Part shown: positions 10,056 to 20,469 of the stretch, piece by piece
Numbering within the stretch: the stretch's first letter is position 1
Layout: the number at the start of each line of letters is the position of its first letter
Assembly (NCBI GenBank): GCA_963556695.1
Contig: CAUWAG010000011.1
Coordinates: forward strand, 1 to 64,000
DNA length: 64,000 nucleotides
Direction: 5' to 3'
Origin: Anthostomella pinea
Taxonomy: Eukaryota > Ascomycota > Sordariomycetes > Xylariales > Xylariaceae
Translations under genes and position numbers: made by a program
The notes under the pieces: model-generated
Seen by the model: the letters and a program-made list of their open reading frames with translations, nothing else
Told to the model about the DNA's origin: nothing
Databases searched by the model: none

Positions 10056-10898
10056 ATAGCACGCCCGAAGACGCACATCTGGAGATATTATATTATCACC
10101 AGTCTCTAGACTAGAAGCACTCACGTCGAACGGCGCCTCCGTACGAAGGCTCTCCTGCCGCGGACCCAGCGCTTCAATTCATTCCCATTTGCGCTGCCAA
10201 CCTAATACGAGCTCACCTAAGACGCCTGAAATATGAGGTCATGGATTAAGCAAGGCCAGAAGGTATTCACGGAAGCTGCTGCGCATAGGACAAGAACCCG
10301 TGTCTATGTTAATCATTTGTCTGCCAAGACCAGCTTTTTAAATCCCAAGTCAGGAGAGTATTACTCCCTGTGGATGTGGCCATGCTGCATGCCACGTCAG
10401 TATGTTGACTGCATGTTATGGATCATAGCCACTCATGACCAATCATTCTCAGCCGCCTCTCGGCTTCTCTTACGTGACGCCGGTATTCCTTATTCTTAGG
10501 TCCCTCTGATGAAGGCAGCATCAGGATGACTCATGGACACGATATTAGGAGCCGTGCGACCGATCAACTGTACCACTGTGGCTCTTCTACACTGGGGCTC
10601 CTCGCCGTCACACTCGCACACTAACCGACTCAAACTAAAAAGAGCATGACCCCTGGGCCCCCTCCAGCGACCAGCTCTGTTCGTCTCCTGTCGTGCACAT
10701 ACTCATGTCAGGCGGGCATGATGACCTACACAGTCTCTACCACGACCGGCCGTTACAAGTTCCCCCCCTCTGTATCGGACGTTTCCCGCTCTTTGCTTGA
10801 ATGTGGCTAATTTGGCTTGGTATGCGCCCCTACCTTGCTGGCGTTCAACTCGTGTAGCAAAAAAAACTCACTATTGGGTGAAGTAGAACCACCCGCCA
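10056..10898. other. No gene recognised
   Basis: An open frame at 10233-10499 has no familiar motif and is probably chance. The sequence from about 10368 (TGTGGATGTGGCCATGC) could be the start of another LTR, but no partner copy or target duplication was found. Confidence 0.4.
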
Positions 10899-11195
10899 TC
10901 ATCTTTTGGCTCTCTGTTGTGCCATATCTAAATATGGCCCCTGTGGCTGTGGGCTTGAAATGGCTAAGGAGATCTTGGCTTTATGCTCATTACTGACAAA
11001 TCGATACTGGCCGCCCTTAAGTCTGGCACGTATCGCTTTGAGCTCGCTGATTTCGGGGTCTGGTGGGAGATTATTCCATATATCCTCAGGGACCATGTCT
11101 CTTACTACGCGGGGATCCCGCGAAATACTGACATGGGCAAAGCGTTTGAATAGCTGGACCTGCTTCTCCTCTAGGAATGCGTTCTGGCTGTTAAA
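10899..11195 (-). pseudogene. DUF3435 (tyrosine-recombinase-like) C-terminal relic
   Basis: The minus strand reads NSQNAFLEEKQVQLFKRFAH, then SRDPRVVRDMVPEDIWNNLP and PPDPEISELKAIRARLKGGQ. Fungal DUF3435 proteins have a very similar block (RDPRV...M-P-x-ALPPDPEI-x-LE-x-R-x-LK-G-YR). The family includes the tyrosine recombinases ('captains') of giant Starship elements as well as many dead relatives. Here only about 100 codons remain, with a stop just upstream (TAA near 11198) or an intron edge. No catalytic R-H-R-Y residues are in view. I infer a leftover of a mobile-element recombinase gene. Confidence 0.65.
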
Positions 11196-11967
11196 TTAAA
11201 GGTTGTGATTTTAGTAGGCTCCGTGAAAGGTAGCAAACTTGGGATCATGACGCATCATCTGACATCAAGAACAAGGCTCCTACGGGCGCGACCGAGAGCT
11301 TTGGGCAGTACTTTGGTCCTTGTGATTTCGGGATAGCGGCTTGGAAAAAAGACCATATCCCTAACACCTGGGGCTATTAAGGGGTGGACATAGAGGATGT
11401 GGACTGGTTTTAGGCGACATAACTTATGGTACAGTGCTGCTAACTATAACTCGGTAACTATAAATTAACGAGTAGGCTTTTGTGGCGACAAAGAGGTTTT
11501 TTTTAGACTGATGTTCATCATGGTGATCTTCGTGATGTCACTGATAAACAAAGACTATCCCCGCGGGACCCCCGTACACGCATCCTGCCGCTTCCTCGGT
11601 GACCCAGCAGGAAGGCGGCTTTCCCTGGCTCGCTGGCAGCTGCGGAGGAATAAGTTCCTAACAAGTTCCTAACAAAAGTTCCTGACAAAAGTTCCGGACA
11701 AGTTCCTGATAAGCATTAGATCATTGCAAGACCACAACCCTGAGCATCCGCGTAATGATGAACGGGGTATACATTAGAAACTTATTTTTATGACACATAC
11801 AGCCACTAAGGAGCGAAGGGGCCCCGTTGGTCAGTTAATAAAAGACGGCTCGTCTTGCTATTTCTTCGTCCTTACTAGCTATCCAAACTTCACCCTCAAA
11901 GCTATAATCCATTCAGACTTGCCCATACACCAGCAACATCTTCTACAGCCCGCCGCAACAATCTACA
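11196..11967. other. Upstream region of the small secreted protein gene
   Basis: No coding sequence recognised. It holds a short tandem array at 11645-11712, an A/T-rich TTAATAAAAG at about 11836-11845 that could serve as a TATA-like element, and a pyrimidine-rich stretch before the start codon at 11968. Confidence 0.5.
11645..11712 (+). repeat. Tandem array of AAGTTCCTAACA-like units
   Basis: Five degenerate copies of AAGTTCCTRACA(AA) occur in a row, about 260 bp upstream of the start of the secreted protein gene. No function is known; a regulatory role is possible only by position. Confidence 0.75.
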
Positions 11968-12524
11968 ATGCACGTCTCCACGCTCATACTCGTCTCTGGT
12001 CTGGCCATCTTTGGCAACGGTGCCTCTCACCCCAATATCGAACCTGCAATCGGAGCCAGACATGATTCATCATCATCAGAGTCCGACCAAAAGTGCCCGA
12101 AGTCCGCGATTCAAAAGAGAAGCACTATTGAACGCCGTCACCTATGGGTGGGGGTAAGTGCTGATTGGATCCCCGTGAATAAGTCCTATAAAGCGGCATT
12201 ACAGGCTGACTTGGTCTTTCTTCCGTTATAGAAATGTTACCCTGGCAACATTTGCAGAGTTCAAGTCGACGAGGGTGAGCGCATTGAGATGCATAATAGC
12301 ATGGATGTTCCTTGTGATGTCGGATCAGTTAGTTAAACTTTCTTCAGACCCTCACTGTATCTATACTAATGAGTACTTAGTGTTTGGGTAAGACTTATTC
12401 GCAGGCCAATCATGCTTGGGACTGCCACATCTATACAGGAAACGACGCACTCCGGCAACCAGAAAATCTTGGGTTCGATGAATGCGGTAACCCAATGCGC
12501 GTTGTTGTCTGCCCCCAGGGATGA
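11968..12524 (+). CDS. Small secreted cysteine-rich protein, 141 residues
   Basis: Three exons: 11968-12153, 12232-12327 and 12381-12524. Introns are GTAAGT...TATAG with CTGAC, and GTTAGT...CTTAG with ACTAAT; both are phase 0. The first 19 or so residues (MHVSTLILVSGLAIFGNGAS) form a signal peptide. The mature part has eight cysteines (residues 43, 64, 70, 90, 95, 109, 129, 138), an even number that suits four disulfides, and a KR dibasic site at residues 50-51. Size, secretion and cysteine content fit a fungal effector or other apoplastic protein; I do not recognise a family. It sits alone among transposon relics, with a solo LTR starting 34 bp after its stop codon. No RIP-type stop is present. 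The exon model is mine; reading without splicing gives no such protein. Confidence 0.72.
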
Positions 12525-12557
12525 ATTTGAATACAACTCAGGGTGGTTGGTATTGAT

Positions 12558-12753
12558 TATTGGATTCTTGGCTACGTTAGCCCATCCATGGTCATCCTTC
12601 AGGATCACCATCCCCATCTGTGACTCTGTCATATACATGGCCAATATAAGGCCACGTATCCTTGCCTTTAGTATCTTGGATATATAGGGCCATTCTGGCC
12701 GCTCCAGAGTAGCTGGAATTCCTCTCCTTAATAGAACACTTTGAAATCTCATA
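12558..12753 (-). repeat. Solo LTR, 196 bp, with TTGAT target duplication
   Basis: Read on the minus strand it begins TATGAGATTTCAAAG and ends AGAATCCAATA, flanked by ATCAA on both sides (TTGAT at 12553-12557 and 12754-12758 on the plus strand). It is nearly identical to the insert at 16531-16727, whose ends are TG...CA. The end differences (TG to TA, ACA to ATA) are RIP-type transitions. Confidence 0.9.
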
Positions 12754-12822
12754 TTGATTAGCTATCTATGTGAGGGACATATCCCAAGTCCTTATATCTA
12801 TCGTATAGATACGTCCGGAGAC

Positions 12823-13000
12823 TGTTGCGTGGTCCGGTGACCACTAGTGACTAGTATTGCCCACTTTCATTAGTATGCTACGTATATCTCTCCTAGTTAG
12901 CAACAACAATAGATATAGCGGAATGTCTAAGCAGACGGTATAACTACCTAATCAGACGGTGTCCCACCAGAAACTAGCCGTTTCTGGCACTCAACTCTAG
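12823..13000 (+). repeat. LTR-like fragment (TGTTGCGTGG family)
   Basis: Starts TGTTGCGTGGTCCGGTGACC, matching the probable copia LTR at 8132, then diverges. The end is not defined. Confidence 0.45.
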
Positions 13001-13090
13001 TACCCATGATTCGGTACACAGCCCACTAATAGCGGGGTACTGTTTAGGTTTCCAGGAACAATCCGTCTCAATTATTTCATTGTCATCATC

Positions 13091-13195
13091 TGTTGGATAG
13101 GAGCCATAAATAGACACCGGAAGATCTCCAGTGGGGCAGAGACACACAGGGCATATGACCCACCCAGAAGACAGACCATCTCGCTTGCATCTGAC
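13091..13195 (+). repeat. Copia LTR fragment (TGTTGAATGG family)
   Basis: Shares TGTTGGATAGGAGCC, a CACCGGAAGATCTCCAGTGG block and the end CTCGCTTGCATCTGAC with the LTR at 27538-27718, but has lost an internal part. It also matches the minus-strand LTR starting at 20399. Confidence 0.75.
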
Positions 13196-13392
13196 TGGAT
13201 CCCACCTCAATCACTCTCGTTGCTGAACAGCACCGATTTGTTAGAATAGGTGCATTGAGGCATCTAGGACAGCAAAACACCTCGTCAGTAAATGCTATCA
13301 GTGGAAGCTTGTTGATACTAAGCCGTGGTGAGTGAGGATAGAGAAGCCAGCAAGATCTGGCGCGCGCGCAGGACATGGTTGTGTATTGCGTC

Positions 13393-13606
13393 TGTGACGG
13401 CCTGCACAGACCTTCCCACATGACAAGCGGATACTTCTCAATAGGGGAAGGATCTGACCAGAGGATCCCCTTAAAGGGACAACCTCCCACTGTACCTATC
13501 TCTCTCTCTCTCTTCCTTTCCTCTCTAATCTTGATATTCTCATCAATAAAATAATAGCTGCTTGCTGCAGGCCATGTCCCAGCTCCTCAGTATGCTTGCC
13601 GTGACA
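13393..13606 (+). repeat. Gypsy 5' LTR
   Basis: 214 bp starting TGTGACGGC and ending GCCGTGACA, with a CT-rich microsatellite near 13501. It differs from the 3' LTR mainly by transitions. Confidence 0.92.
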
Positions 13607-13812
13607 TAATATCAAGACTCATCGATACCAGATCAGAAGCCTTGTCTTCAGATCACCACTGCAAGGAGTTTTGCCTCTAGCGGTGGCAGGTGCAGTGTCT
13701 CTGAACACCCACTTATCTTAAGGCTTTGAAGCTCTGCCTTCAGGCCTATTAATACCATCCCTTTACCATTCCACCTACCATTACCACCAATTCCGTCCAA
13801 TACACCGTGACA

Positions 13813-15275
13813 ATGAGTACCATTATCATTCCAGAACGTCAGGATAGTTCTGAAGGGACTGGAAGACCAGCCCGACCTATCCAAACATCCCCCAACACTA
13901 ATAACCTTCCCCCAAAGAAAGAACCAAAGAAACAGAGAACCAAGGCACGAGGGGGCCAGAGCAAGCCAAACACGCGATCAAGAGCCGCTTTGACCCACAG
14001 CAAATCTTCCTCAAACGCTTCATCGTCTCCATCTTCTTCCAGGATCACATCCCAGGACCCACAGATCCAGCCCATGGCACCAACCATGAGCGGTGCTCTA
14101 GGCCGATCAAACGACCCCTTGCTCTTCAACCTGGATGCGCTTACGCCAGAGCAGCTAGCCAGACTGCAAACCGAACTACACACCCGGATCCCGAGGTCTG
14201 AGCCACCAAGGCCCACAACAGAACGACAGTCTATGCATTTCAGCACACCACAAGAAGAACGAGCCTTTCCTTCCTTAGAAACAGGTTCTCCACACACAAC
14301 GACCCCTAAGTGGGACTCCCTAGCTTCTATGGCATCAACCTCAAATGCCATGCGACATTCCATCAAGCTGGCAGACCCTGTAAAGCTAAGTAACGGTCAA
14401 AACCCAACCTTTGAACAGTAAAAAAACAGCACTTAACGCAAACTACGGACCAACTGGTGGCTCTTTACCACAAAAAATCAAAGTTTGACTGGCTTTGTAT
14501 GCTAATAAAAGGTAATATAGTTATAACATTGGAACCATTCATCTCTGAAGAGAACGCTGAGTTACTTACTACCATTGAAGAGGTGTATGACCTTCTCCGG
14601 TCCTCTTACAGCAATCTCGACACAGCTATTCAAGCCAGAGATCAGCTCTATGATCTGTGGATGGAACCAGCGCAAGACTTTTACTCCTTTTGTTCCACAT
14701 GGGTTCTCTTAGCCAGCAAGACAGGCCTATCCCAGACAGAATGGAAGTATGAACTGAACCGAAAACTGACACCACCCCTGAGGATACAAGTGATGACTTC
14801 TTACCTTGACTCTAATGTTTCTTTTAACCAATTTTGAAATATCTGTTCTAGCAATGCTTAACAGCTTGTAGAGACTGAATAAGTCAAGAAACAGCGCCAA
14901 AGTTTCTTAAAAGCTCCCTCTCGCCATATCATCACTGTGGCACCTGGACCCCAACAGTTCATTAGAAGCCTACCAACCCAAGCTTTGTCCAACCAAGCGA
15001 TTGACACTACCTTCCAACCAGCAAGAGCATCACCTGATCAGAAGACTCCGCGTCTCTTTGCAGCCCCTGAAAGGAAGCACATTGACCGATCACGCACACC
15101 CCACAAGGCAGAAAGCATTACATGCTACTTGTGTGGCAAAGAGGGCCATATCGCTCCCAAATGTCCAGACAAAAGAACTCCTTATGTACATTTTTTGGAA
15201 GAAGACAATAGGGCCTCTTCTGGTCTGACCCAGGATGTTACTTCTGACAACGAGTCGGAAAACTCAAAGGCCTAG
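13813..15275 (+). pseudogene. Gypsy gag with CCHC zinc knuckle, broken
   Basis: The N-terminal part (13813-14421) is low-complexity and rich in S, P and K. The capsid-like part follows at 14457-14837 (SKFDWLCMLIKGNI, then DLWMEPAQDFYSFCSTW). The end, at 14937-15275, carries CYLCGKEGHIAPKC, a C-x2-C-x4-H-x4-C knuckle. Stops and a frameshift near 14422 and 14837 separate the parts. Gag packages element RNA. Confidence 0.8.
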
Positions 15276-15424
15276 GGAAAGTCTCTTACCTAGGCCTCTA
15301 ATGTACTATTAATCAACTAGCTCACCACTCTCTTGAAATTCTATCACTTCGATCAGACCTCTCTGGCTTGATTGGCGGCAGTACCTTTGTGATGACTGCA
15401 ACCATCTGATGGAATGGAATTATA

Positions 15425-15880
15425 GTGCGTGTGAAAGTTTTGATTGATACCGGAGCAGAGGTTTACCTTTTAGGCAGCCGTTTAATCATGAGCCCCTTGG
15501 CTCAACGATAAAAACTCCCTCAAAGACATTTTGATGAGCCCGCCACCCTGAATGGCTTTGGCAAGGGACATTCACAGGTTGTCAACACAGCAATTGCAGC
15601 AAACTTCCAGATTCAGGGAAGAACCTTCTGGGAAGCCCCTATCCTAGAAGCAGAGTTTGGACCCAGCAAGAACTTTGACCTTATTGTTGGCAAGCGGTTT
15701 TTGGCTGCTCACAACCTCCTACCAGACTGCCGGCGGAACCGCCTATATTTCCCACCAGAACTACCTTTCCTTACCAACTGGAAGACCGACATCACTAACC
15801 CAGCTCGCCAGTGGTTAAGACAACGGGCTATCAACCCTCAGGCCCAGCAGGACATGCTCTATAGAGATTCACAATGAGAA
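15425..15880 (+). pseudogene. Gypsy aspartic protease region, broken
   Basis: VKVLIDTGAEVYLLGSRLI carries the D-T-G catalytic triplet of retropepsins. The trail continues through DLIVGKRFLAAHN to about 15880. In-frame stops interrupt it (for example TAA in place of the codon after SPLAQR, and TGA at about 15875). Confidence 0.75.
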
Positions 15881-16168
15881 GATCAAGAGAAACGCCCGCA
15901 GAAGATACTACTTTGCCCCCAAGTGCTGGCTATATGGGCAAGAGACCATCATCAGTTCTTACAGGCTATAGAAGACCAGTTAGCCGGACGGGACCGCCCG
16001 GCATCCTTACAAAAGACTTCCCCACGCCAGGCTGTTCATCCTAAGGTTAGCAAAGACGCAATATTGAACGCTCTGGGCGCGGATATCCACCTAGTCTCAG
16101 GAAGTACCTTCTTTAGACGGGCTAGTCACTATCAGAAGGGGCAACATTAACGACACAGCTACGGAAAT

Positions 16169-17390
16169 GTGTTCTCCTTTTCGGTATATAAGCTTGATCA
16201 AGCCATTGATTACTTTATTGATAAAGAGGACTCAGAGACTCAGCACCTGCTACGCAGCAGGCTTCCCACAGAGGCACAAGATTTTATAGATATATTTTCT
16301 AAGACAGAAAGCAATAAGTTACCCCCTTTCCGCAAGAATATTGACCACAAGATCGAGCTCAAGCCAGGGGCCAAGACTCTTCGCCTGCACCCCTTATATA
16401 GCATGAAGGCTGACCACTTTATTGCCCTCAAGCAATATCTGACGGAACACTTGTGCAAGGAATGAATTGTTCCCAGTGGAGCAGAGTATGGGTCCCCTGT
16501 TCTCTTTGCCAAAAAGCTAAATAGAGGCTTTGTGAGATTTCAAAGTGTTCTATCTAAGGAGAGGAATTCCAGCTACTCTGGAGCGGCCAGAGTGGCCCTA
16601 TATATCCAAGATACTAAAGGCAAGGATACGTGGCCTTATATTGGCCATGTATATGACAGAGTCACAGATGGGGATGGTGATCCTGAAGGATGACTATGGA
16701 TGGGCTAACGTAGCCCAGAATCCAACAGGCTTGCGTTTCTGTGTCGACTACCGCGAGCTCAATGCTTAGTCAAAAAAGGACCGCTACCCGCTGCCACTAA
16801 TCAGCGAAACTTTGGAACGTCTATCTTATGCTAAGCTGTTCACCAAGCTGGATATCAGGGCGGCTTTCCACCGAATCCGCATGGATCCAGCCTCTGAGGA
16901 TCTCACGACCTTCCGCACGCACTTTGGCCAGTACAAGTACAAGGTGCTCCCCTTTGGACTTTGCAACGGCCCAAGTACCTTTCAGTGGTATATTAACAAA
17001 GCCTTGTTCCCATATCTGGACGAGTTCTGCACAGCCTATGTGGACGATATCTTCATCTTTTCTGCAGACCCATTGGAGCACTGGGACCATGTCTGCAAGG
17101 TCCTCCAGAAGCTCCGTGAAGCTGGCCTCCAGGCTGACATCAAGAAGAGCGAGTTTACTGTCACATCAACAAAATTCCTGGGATATATAATATCAACCAG
17201 TGGCATATCAGTTGATCAAGCCAAGATTGCTGCCGTGAGGGACTGGAAAGAGCCTAGGACTGTTAAAGAATTACAGTCTTTCTTAGGATTCTGTAACTTC
17301 TATTGGCAATTCATAAACGGTTTTAGCAGGATAATTAAACCTCTTTATCATCTTATTGTGGCAATTAAGTACCTATGGACCAAGGAATAA
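16169..17390 (+). pseudogene. Gypsy reverse transcriptase, split by a solo LTR
   Basis: Pre-RT and fingers are visible (AQDFIDIFSKTESNKLPPFR, then VPSGAEYGSPVLFAKKLNRG). An insert at 16531-16727 then interrupts GLRFCVDYRELNA. The palm follows with KLDIRAAFHRIRM and the active site YVDDIFIF (about 17037-17060). Stops at 16463 (TGG to TGA) and after ELNA (position normally S or T) disable it. Confidence 0.88.
16531..16727 (+). repeat. Solo LTR, 197 bp, with GGCTT target duplication
   Basis: Begins TGTGAGATTTCAAAG and ends AGAATCCAACA, flanked by GGCTT at 16526-16530 and 16728-16732. Leaving out the insert and one GGCTT joins LNRG to LRFC in frame. The second copy is at 12558-12753. Confidence 0.93.
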
Positions 17391-17850
17391 CAGAGAGCCT
17401 TTAATAACCTAAAGGATGCCTTATGCTCAGCTCCCTTGCTCTCACATTTCAAGGAAGCAGCTCTTATCAAGCTAGAAATAGACGCTTCAGATGGTGTAAT
17501 CTCAGCAACCCTCTCCCAACAGGATGAGCAAGATAACTGGCATCCAGTAGCCTATCTGTTGCGAACTATGAATACAACAGAGTGCAACTATCCCATCCAT
17601 GACAAGGAATTACTGGCAATTGTCTATGCCATGTGAGAATGGAACCACATGCTCACTGCCCTTCAGTATCCCCTTTCTGTTTTCACAGATCATCAGGCAC
17701 TCCAGTACTTCGTCACTAAGCGACAGCTCAATTCCTGACAAGCAGCCTGGAGTGAGGATATCTCGGGCCTGGACTTTATTATCTCTTACCATTTAGGTAG
17801 GGAGAACCTAGTAGCTGATACTCTATCACGGAAAGCTGTAGATCTGGCTA
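17391..17850 (+). pseudogene. Gypsy RNase H, with stop codons
   Basis: IKLEIDASDGVISATLSQQD, then AYLLRTMNTTECNYPIHDKE and LLAIVYAM are RNase H of Ty3 type. DHQALQYFVTK and YHLGRENLVADTLSRK close the domain. TGA stops fall at 17634 and about 17737, where Arg codons (CGA) are expected. Confidence 0.82.
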
Positions 17851-17930
17851 CACAGAAGGCCATCAAGGATGAAAGTCGCCGCCAGATCCTCCTATCTATT
17901 GAAAGGTTCAATGGATCTGTTGACCTGCCT

Positions 17931-19625
17931 GTGACCGACCCGTCACCTAGTCCAGAGGACAACCTGGTATGTGCCATTATGACCACCTTAGAAGCCAACA
18001 ACCAGGACCCTGACGGTTCTCTAGAGGGTGTTCAGCTTATTGATGCCATTTTGACAGCCAACTGCTCTTTAGAGACCCTACTCCTTGAGCGTGAAAAAGC
18101 CAAACACAGTCAGCAAGGTTACAGTCTTGTTAATGACTTGTTGTTAAAAGAGGGACGCCTCGTGGTGCCTGATGAGGGGCACCTACACACACGACTTTGT
18201 GATGAGATTCACAGACTACCTTCCCGTGCACACCCTGGCCGGAACAAGATGCGTGCCTTAGTAGCAGAGCGTTATTCCTGGCCAGGTATGGGTGCTTTTA
18301 TAGACCGCTATTGCGCTCATTGCCCAGAATGTGGCAGAGGCCGCAATTCCCGTCTTAAGCCAGCCGGCTTGCTACAACCTCTGCCTATACCAGATCCTCC
18401 TTGGCAACATGTCTCTATGGACTTCAAGACCATGCCAAAAGACAAGCTAGGCTATGACACGATCTATGTGGTGGTAGACCAACTAGACAAACGCCCGTGG
18501 TCTATTCCGACATATAAGACATGTACAGCCAAGGACCTTGCCACCTTATACTTCAATGGAACTTGGAGGGTCTATGGCACCCCTGAGACTGTGACTTCAG
18601 ACCATGGTCCCCAGTTCATTGCTGCCTTTTTAGATAAACTAGCTAAGCTCACAGGGATAGACCTACGCCGCTCTACTGCAGAGCACCCTTAGACAGATGG
18701 TCAGACAGAGATCATTAACCAGTTTTTTTAGACCAAGCTCTGACCCTTTATAAGCCACTTTCAGGATAACTGGTCTCAATTGTTGCCCTGTCTTGATTTT
18801 ACTTATGCCACATAATCTCATATAAGTACCGGCTTATCTCCAGCTGAGGTTGAACTGGGGTTTCTTTCAATTATGACATTTGACTGGGATAAACGCAGTC
18901 CCCTCTCAAGAAAGACGCCTATTACAGAGTGGCTAAGCCGTTCTGATGCTCAAGAGTTTGCTGAACGCCAGGCACAGGCCGTGGCATGGGCCAAAACCAA
19001 CCTTTTTAAGGCACAAACAAAGTACAAGAAGCAGGCTGACAAGTCCCGACGACCAATTGACTGGAAGCCAGACGATATGGTATATGTCCGCAAAGGAGCA
19101 TGGCGTACTGACCGCCCACATGATGGATTGGACAACCCCTATATGGGACCATATCGGGTTGTCAAACAGATCAATGAGAACGCCTTTGAGATTGACTTAC
19201 CCCTTGGGATAAACGCTCATCGGGTCATCAATGTAAGCCGCTTAGTACGGTCACCAAATGACCCTGTCCCAGGTCAGGTGATCCCTCCACCGCCGCCCAT
19301 CGATGTGGATGGGGTTCCTGAGTGGGAAGTTAACAAGATTCTGTCCTCCCGCCTAACCCGGGGCAAGCTGGAGTACCAGGCTGAATGGACAGGTCATGAT
19401 CCTGACCCAATGTGGTACCCAGCAGCTAACTTTAGAAACTCGGCTGTACGCGTCAAAGAGTTCTATGACACAAATCCCAAGGCGCCAGGTCCCCCTCAAA
19501 GGTTACAGCAATGGATAGAGGCTGCTACTGATAATCAGGACCTAACTGATCTTGAGAAAGACAACCTGCCTATAAAAGGCTCTGCACAAGGAGTAAGAAG
19601 AACTCGGAAGAAATCATCGTTATAA
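17931..19625 (+). pseudogene. Gypsy integrase with chromodomain, broken
   Basis: An HHCC zinc module (HRLPSRAHPGRNK, then YCAHCPECGRG) precedes the catalytic core (MDFKTMPKDKLGYDTIYVVV, then TSDHGPQFIAAF). A TAG at 18690 replaces the Gln of HPQTDGQ. The frame is open again from 18873 through the GPY/F module (MGPYRVVKQINENAFEIDLP) to a chromodomain at about 19315-19460 (EWEVNKILSSR, YQAEWTG, WYPAANF). The stretch 18693-18872 has further stops. Confidence 0.88.
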
Positions 19626-19651
19626 ACTGACTTTGATAAAGGGGGGAATAG

Positions 19652-19863
19652 TGTGACGGCCTGCACAGACCTTCCCACATGATAAGTGGATACTTCCTAA
19701 TAAGGGAAGGATCTGACCAGAGGATCCCCTTAAAGGGGCAACCTCCCACTGTACCTATCTCTCTCTCTCTTCCTTTCCTCTCTAGTCTTGATATCTTCAT
19801 CAATAGAGTAATAGCTGCTTGCTGCCGGCCATGTCCCAGCTCCTCAGTATGCTCGCCGTGACA
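19652..19863 (+). repeat. Gypsy 3' LTR
   Basis: 212 bp starting TGTGACGGC and ending GCCGTGACA, directly after the polypurine tract. Confidence 0.92.
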
Positions 19864-20225
19864 ACTGGTTTATCATTATACCTACAATGCCTGTTGAAGT
19901 TAAGGAAGCTATCTTAAACCTAGTTTTGCTCAATTCTAGTTTTTTTTTAGTGCTGGCATTGGGTGGGGAATTCTAAGGAGGAGCTTCTCTGTAGAAATCG
20001 GATGGCAGTCACCCAAATTGTAGCACTTGCACACCACGCAACAATATAGGGTAGCTGACAAAGAAGAAGAATGGCAGTGCAATGTCGGAAAAGCGAAACA
20101 TGGGGCTATCACATGAAGCTTGCACCCCTGGTAGAGGTAACATTTCCCGTGCCTAATTATGAAGGTCAACGCCCTGCGGCGGGCCGAGGAACTTGTGCTC
20201 AACCGAGTAGGTCGCGAGTTCTACA
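19864..20225. other. Unassigned spacer
   Basis: No gene recognised. Bounded by the gypsy 3' LTR and a minus-strand copia LTR. Confidence 0.5.
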
Positions 20226-20399
20226 ATCAAAGTGTTCTTATATTCCATCTTGTTAAATACACGGATGATGATTGATGCTATTGATTGTTCTGCTCTGTGT
20301 GCAGAGATTGATTATCTGTCTTCTTGGTGGGTCAGATGCCCTGTGCGTCTCTGCCCCACTGGAGATCTTCCGGTGTCTATCTCTGGCTCCCATTCAACA
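20226..20399 (-). repeat. Copia 3' LTR (TGTTGAATGG family), minus strand
   Basis: On the minus strand it starts TGTTGAATGGGAGCC at 20399 and shares a long block with 27538-27718. A G-rich polypurine tract (about 20400-20416 on this strand) lies between it and the copia pol end. Its far end is approximate. Confidence 0.72.
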
Positions 20400-20469
20400 C
20401 CCCACCCCCCACCCCAGGAACAACTCCTTGCATTGGGGTTGTTCCTGAGCATTCAGTCTGTTGCTCTTC

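Larger units (their letters stand above)
13393..19863 (+). mobile_element. Ty3/gypsy chromovirus, both LTRs present, inactivated
   Basis: A 6.47-kb element: LTR (13393-13606), gag, protease, RT, RNase H, integrase, chromodomain, polypurine tract (AAAGGGGGGAATAG ending at 19651), LTR (19652-19863). The reading frame has many stop codons, most explained by single C-to-T or G-to-A changes such as TGG to TGA at 16463-16465, plus a solo LTR in the RT. Target duplications are not evident: GCGTC precedes and ACTGG follows. A C-terminal chromodomain marks the chromovirus branch, whose integrases are thought to be steered to heterochromatin. Confidence 0.92.

Noticed and set aside
12366..12752. Minus-strand frame of 128 codons similar to one at 16545-16769
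   Set aside because: The similarity is explained by the two copies of the 197-bp solo LTR, not by a shared protein.
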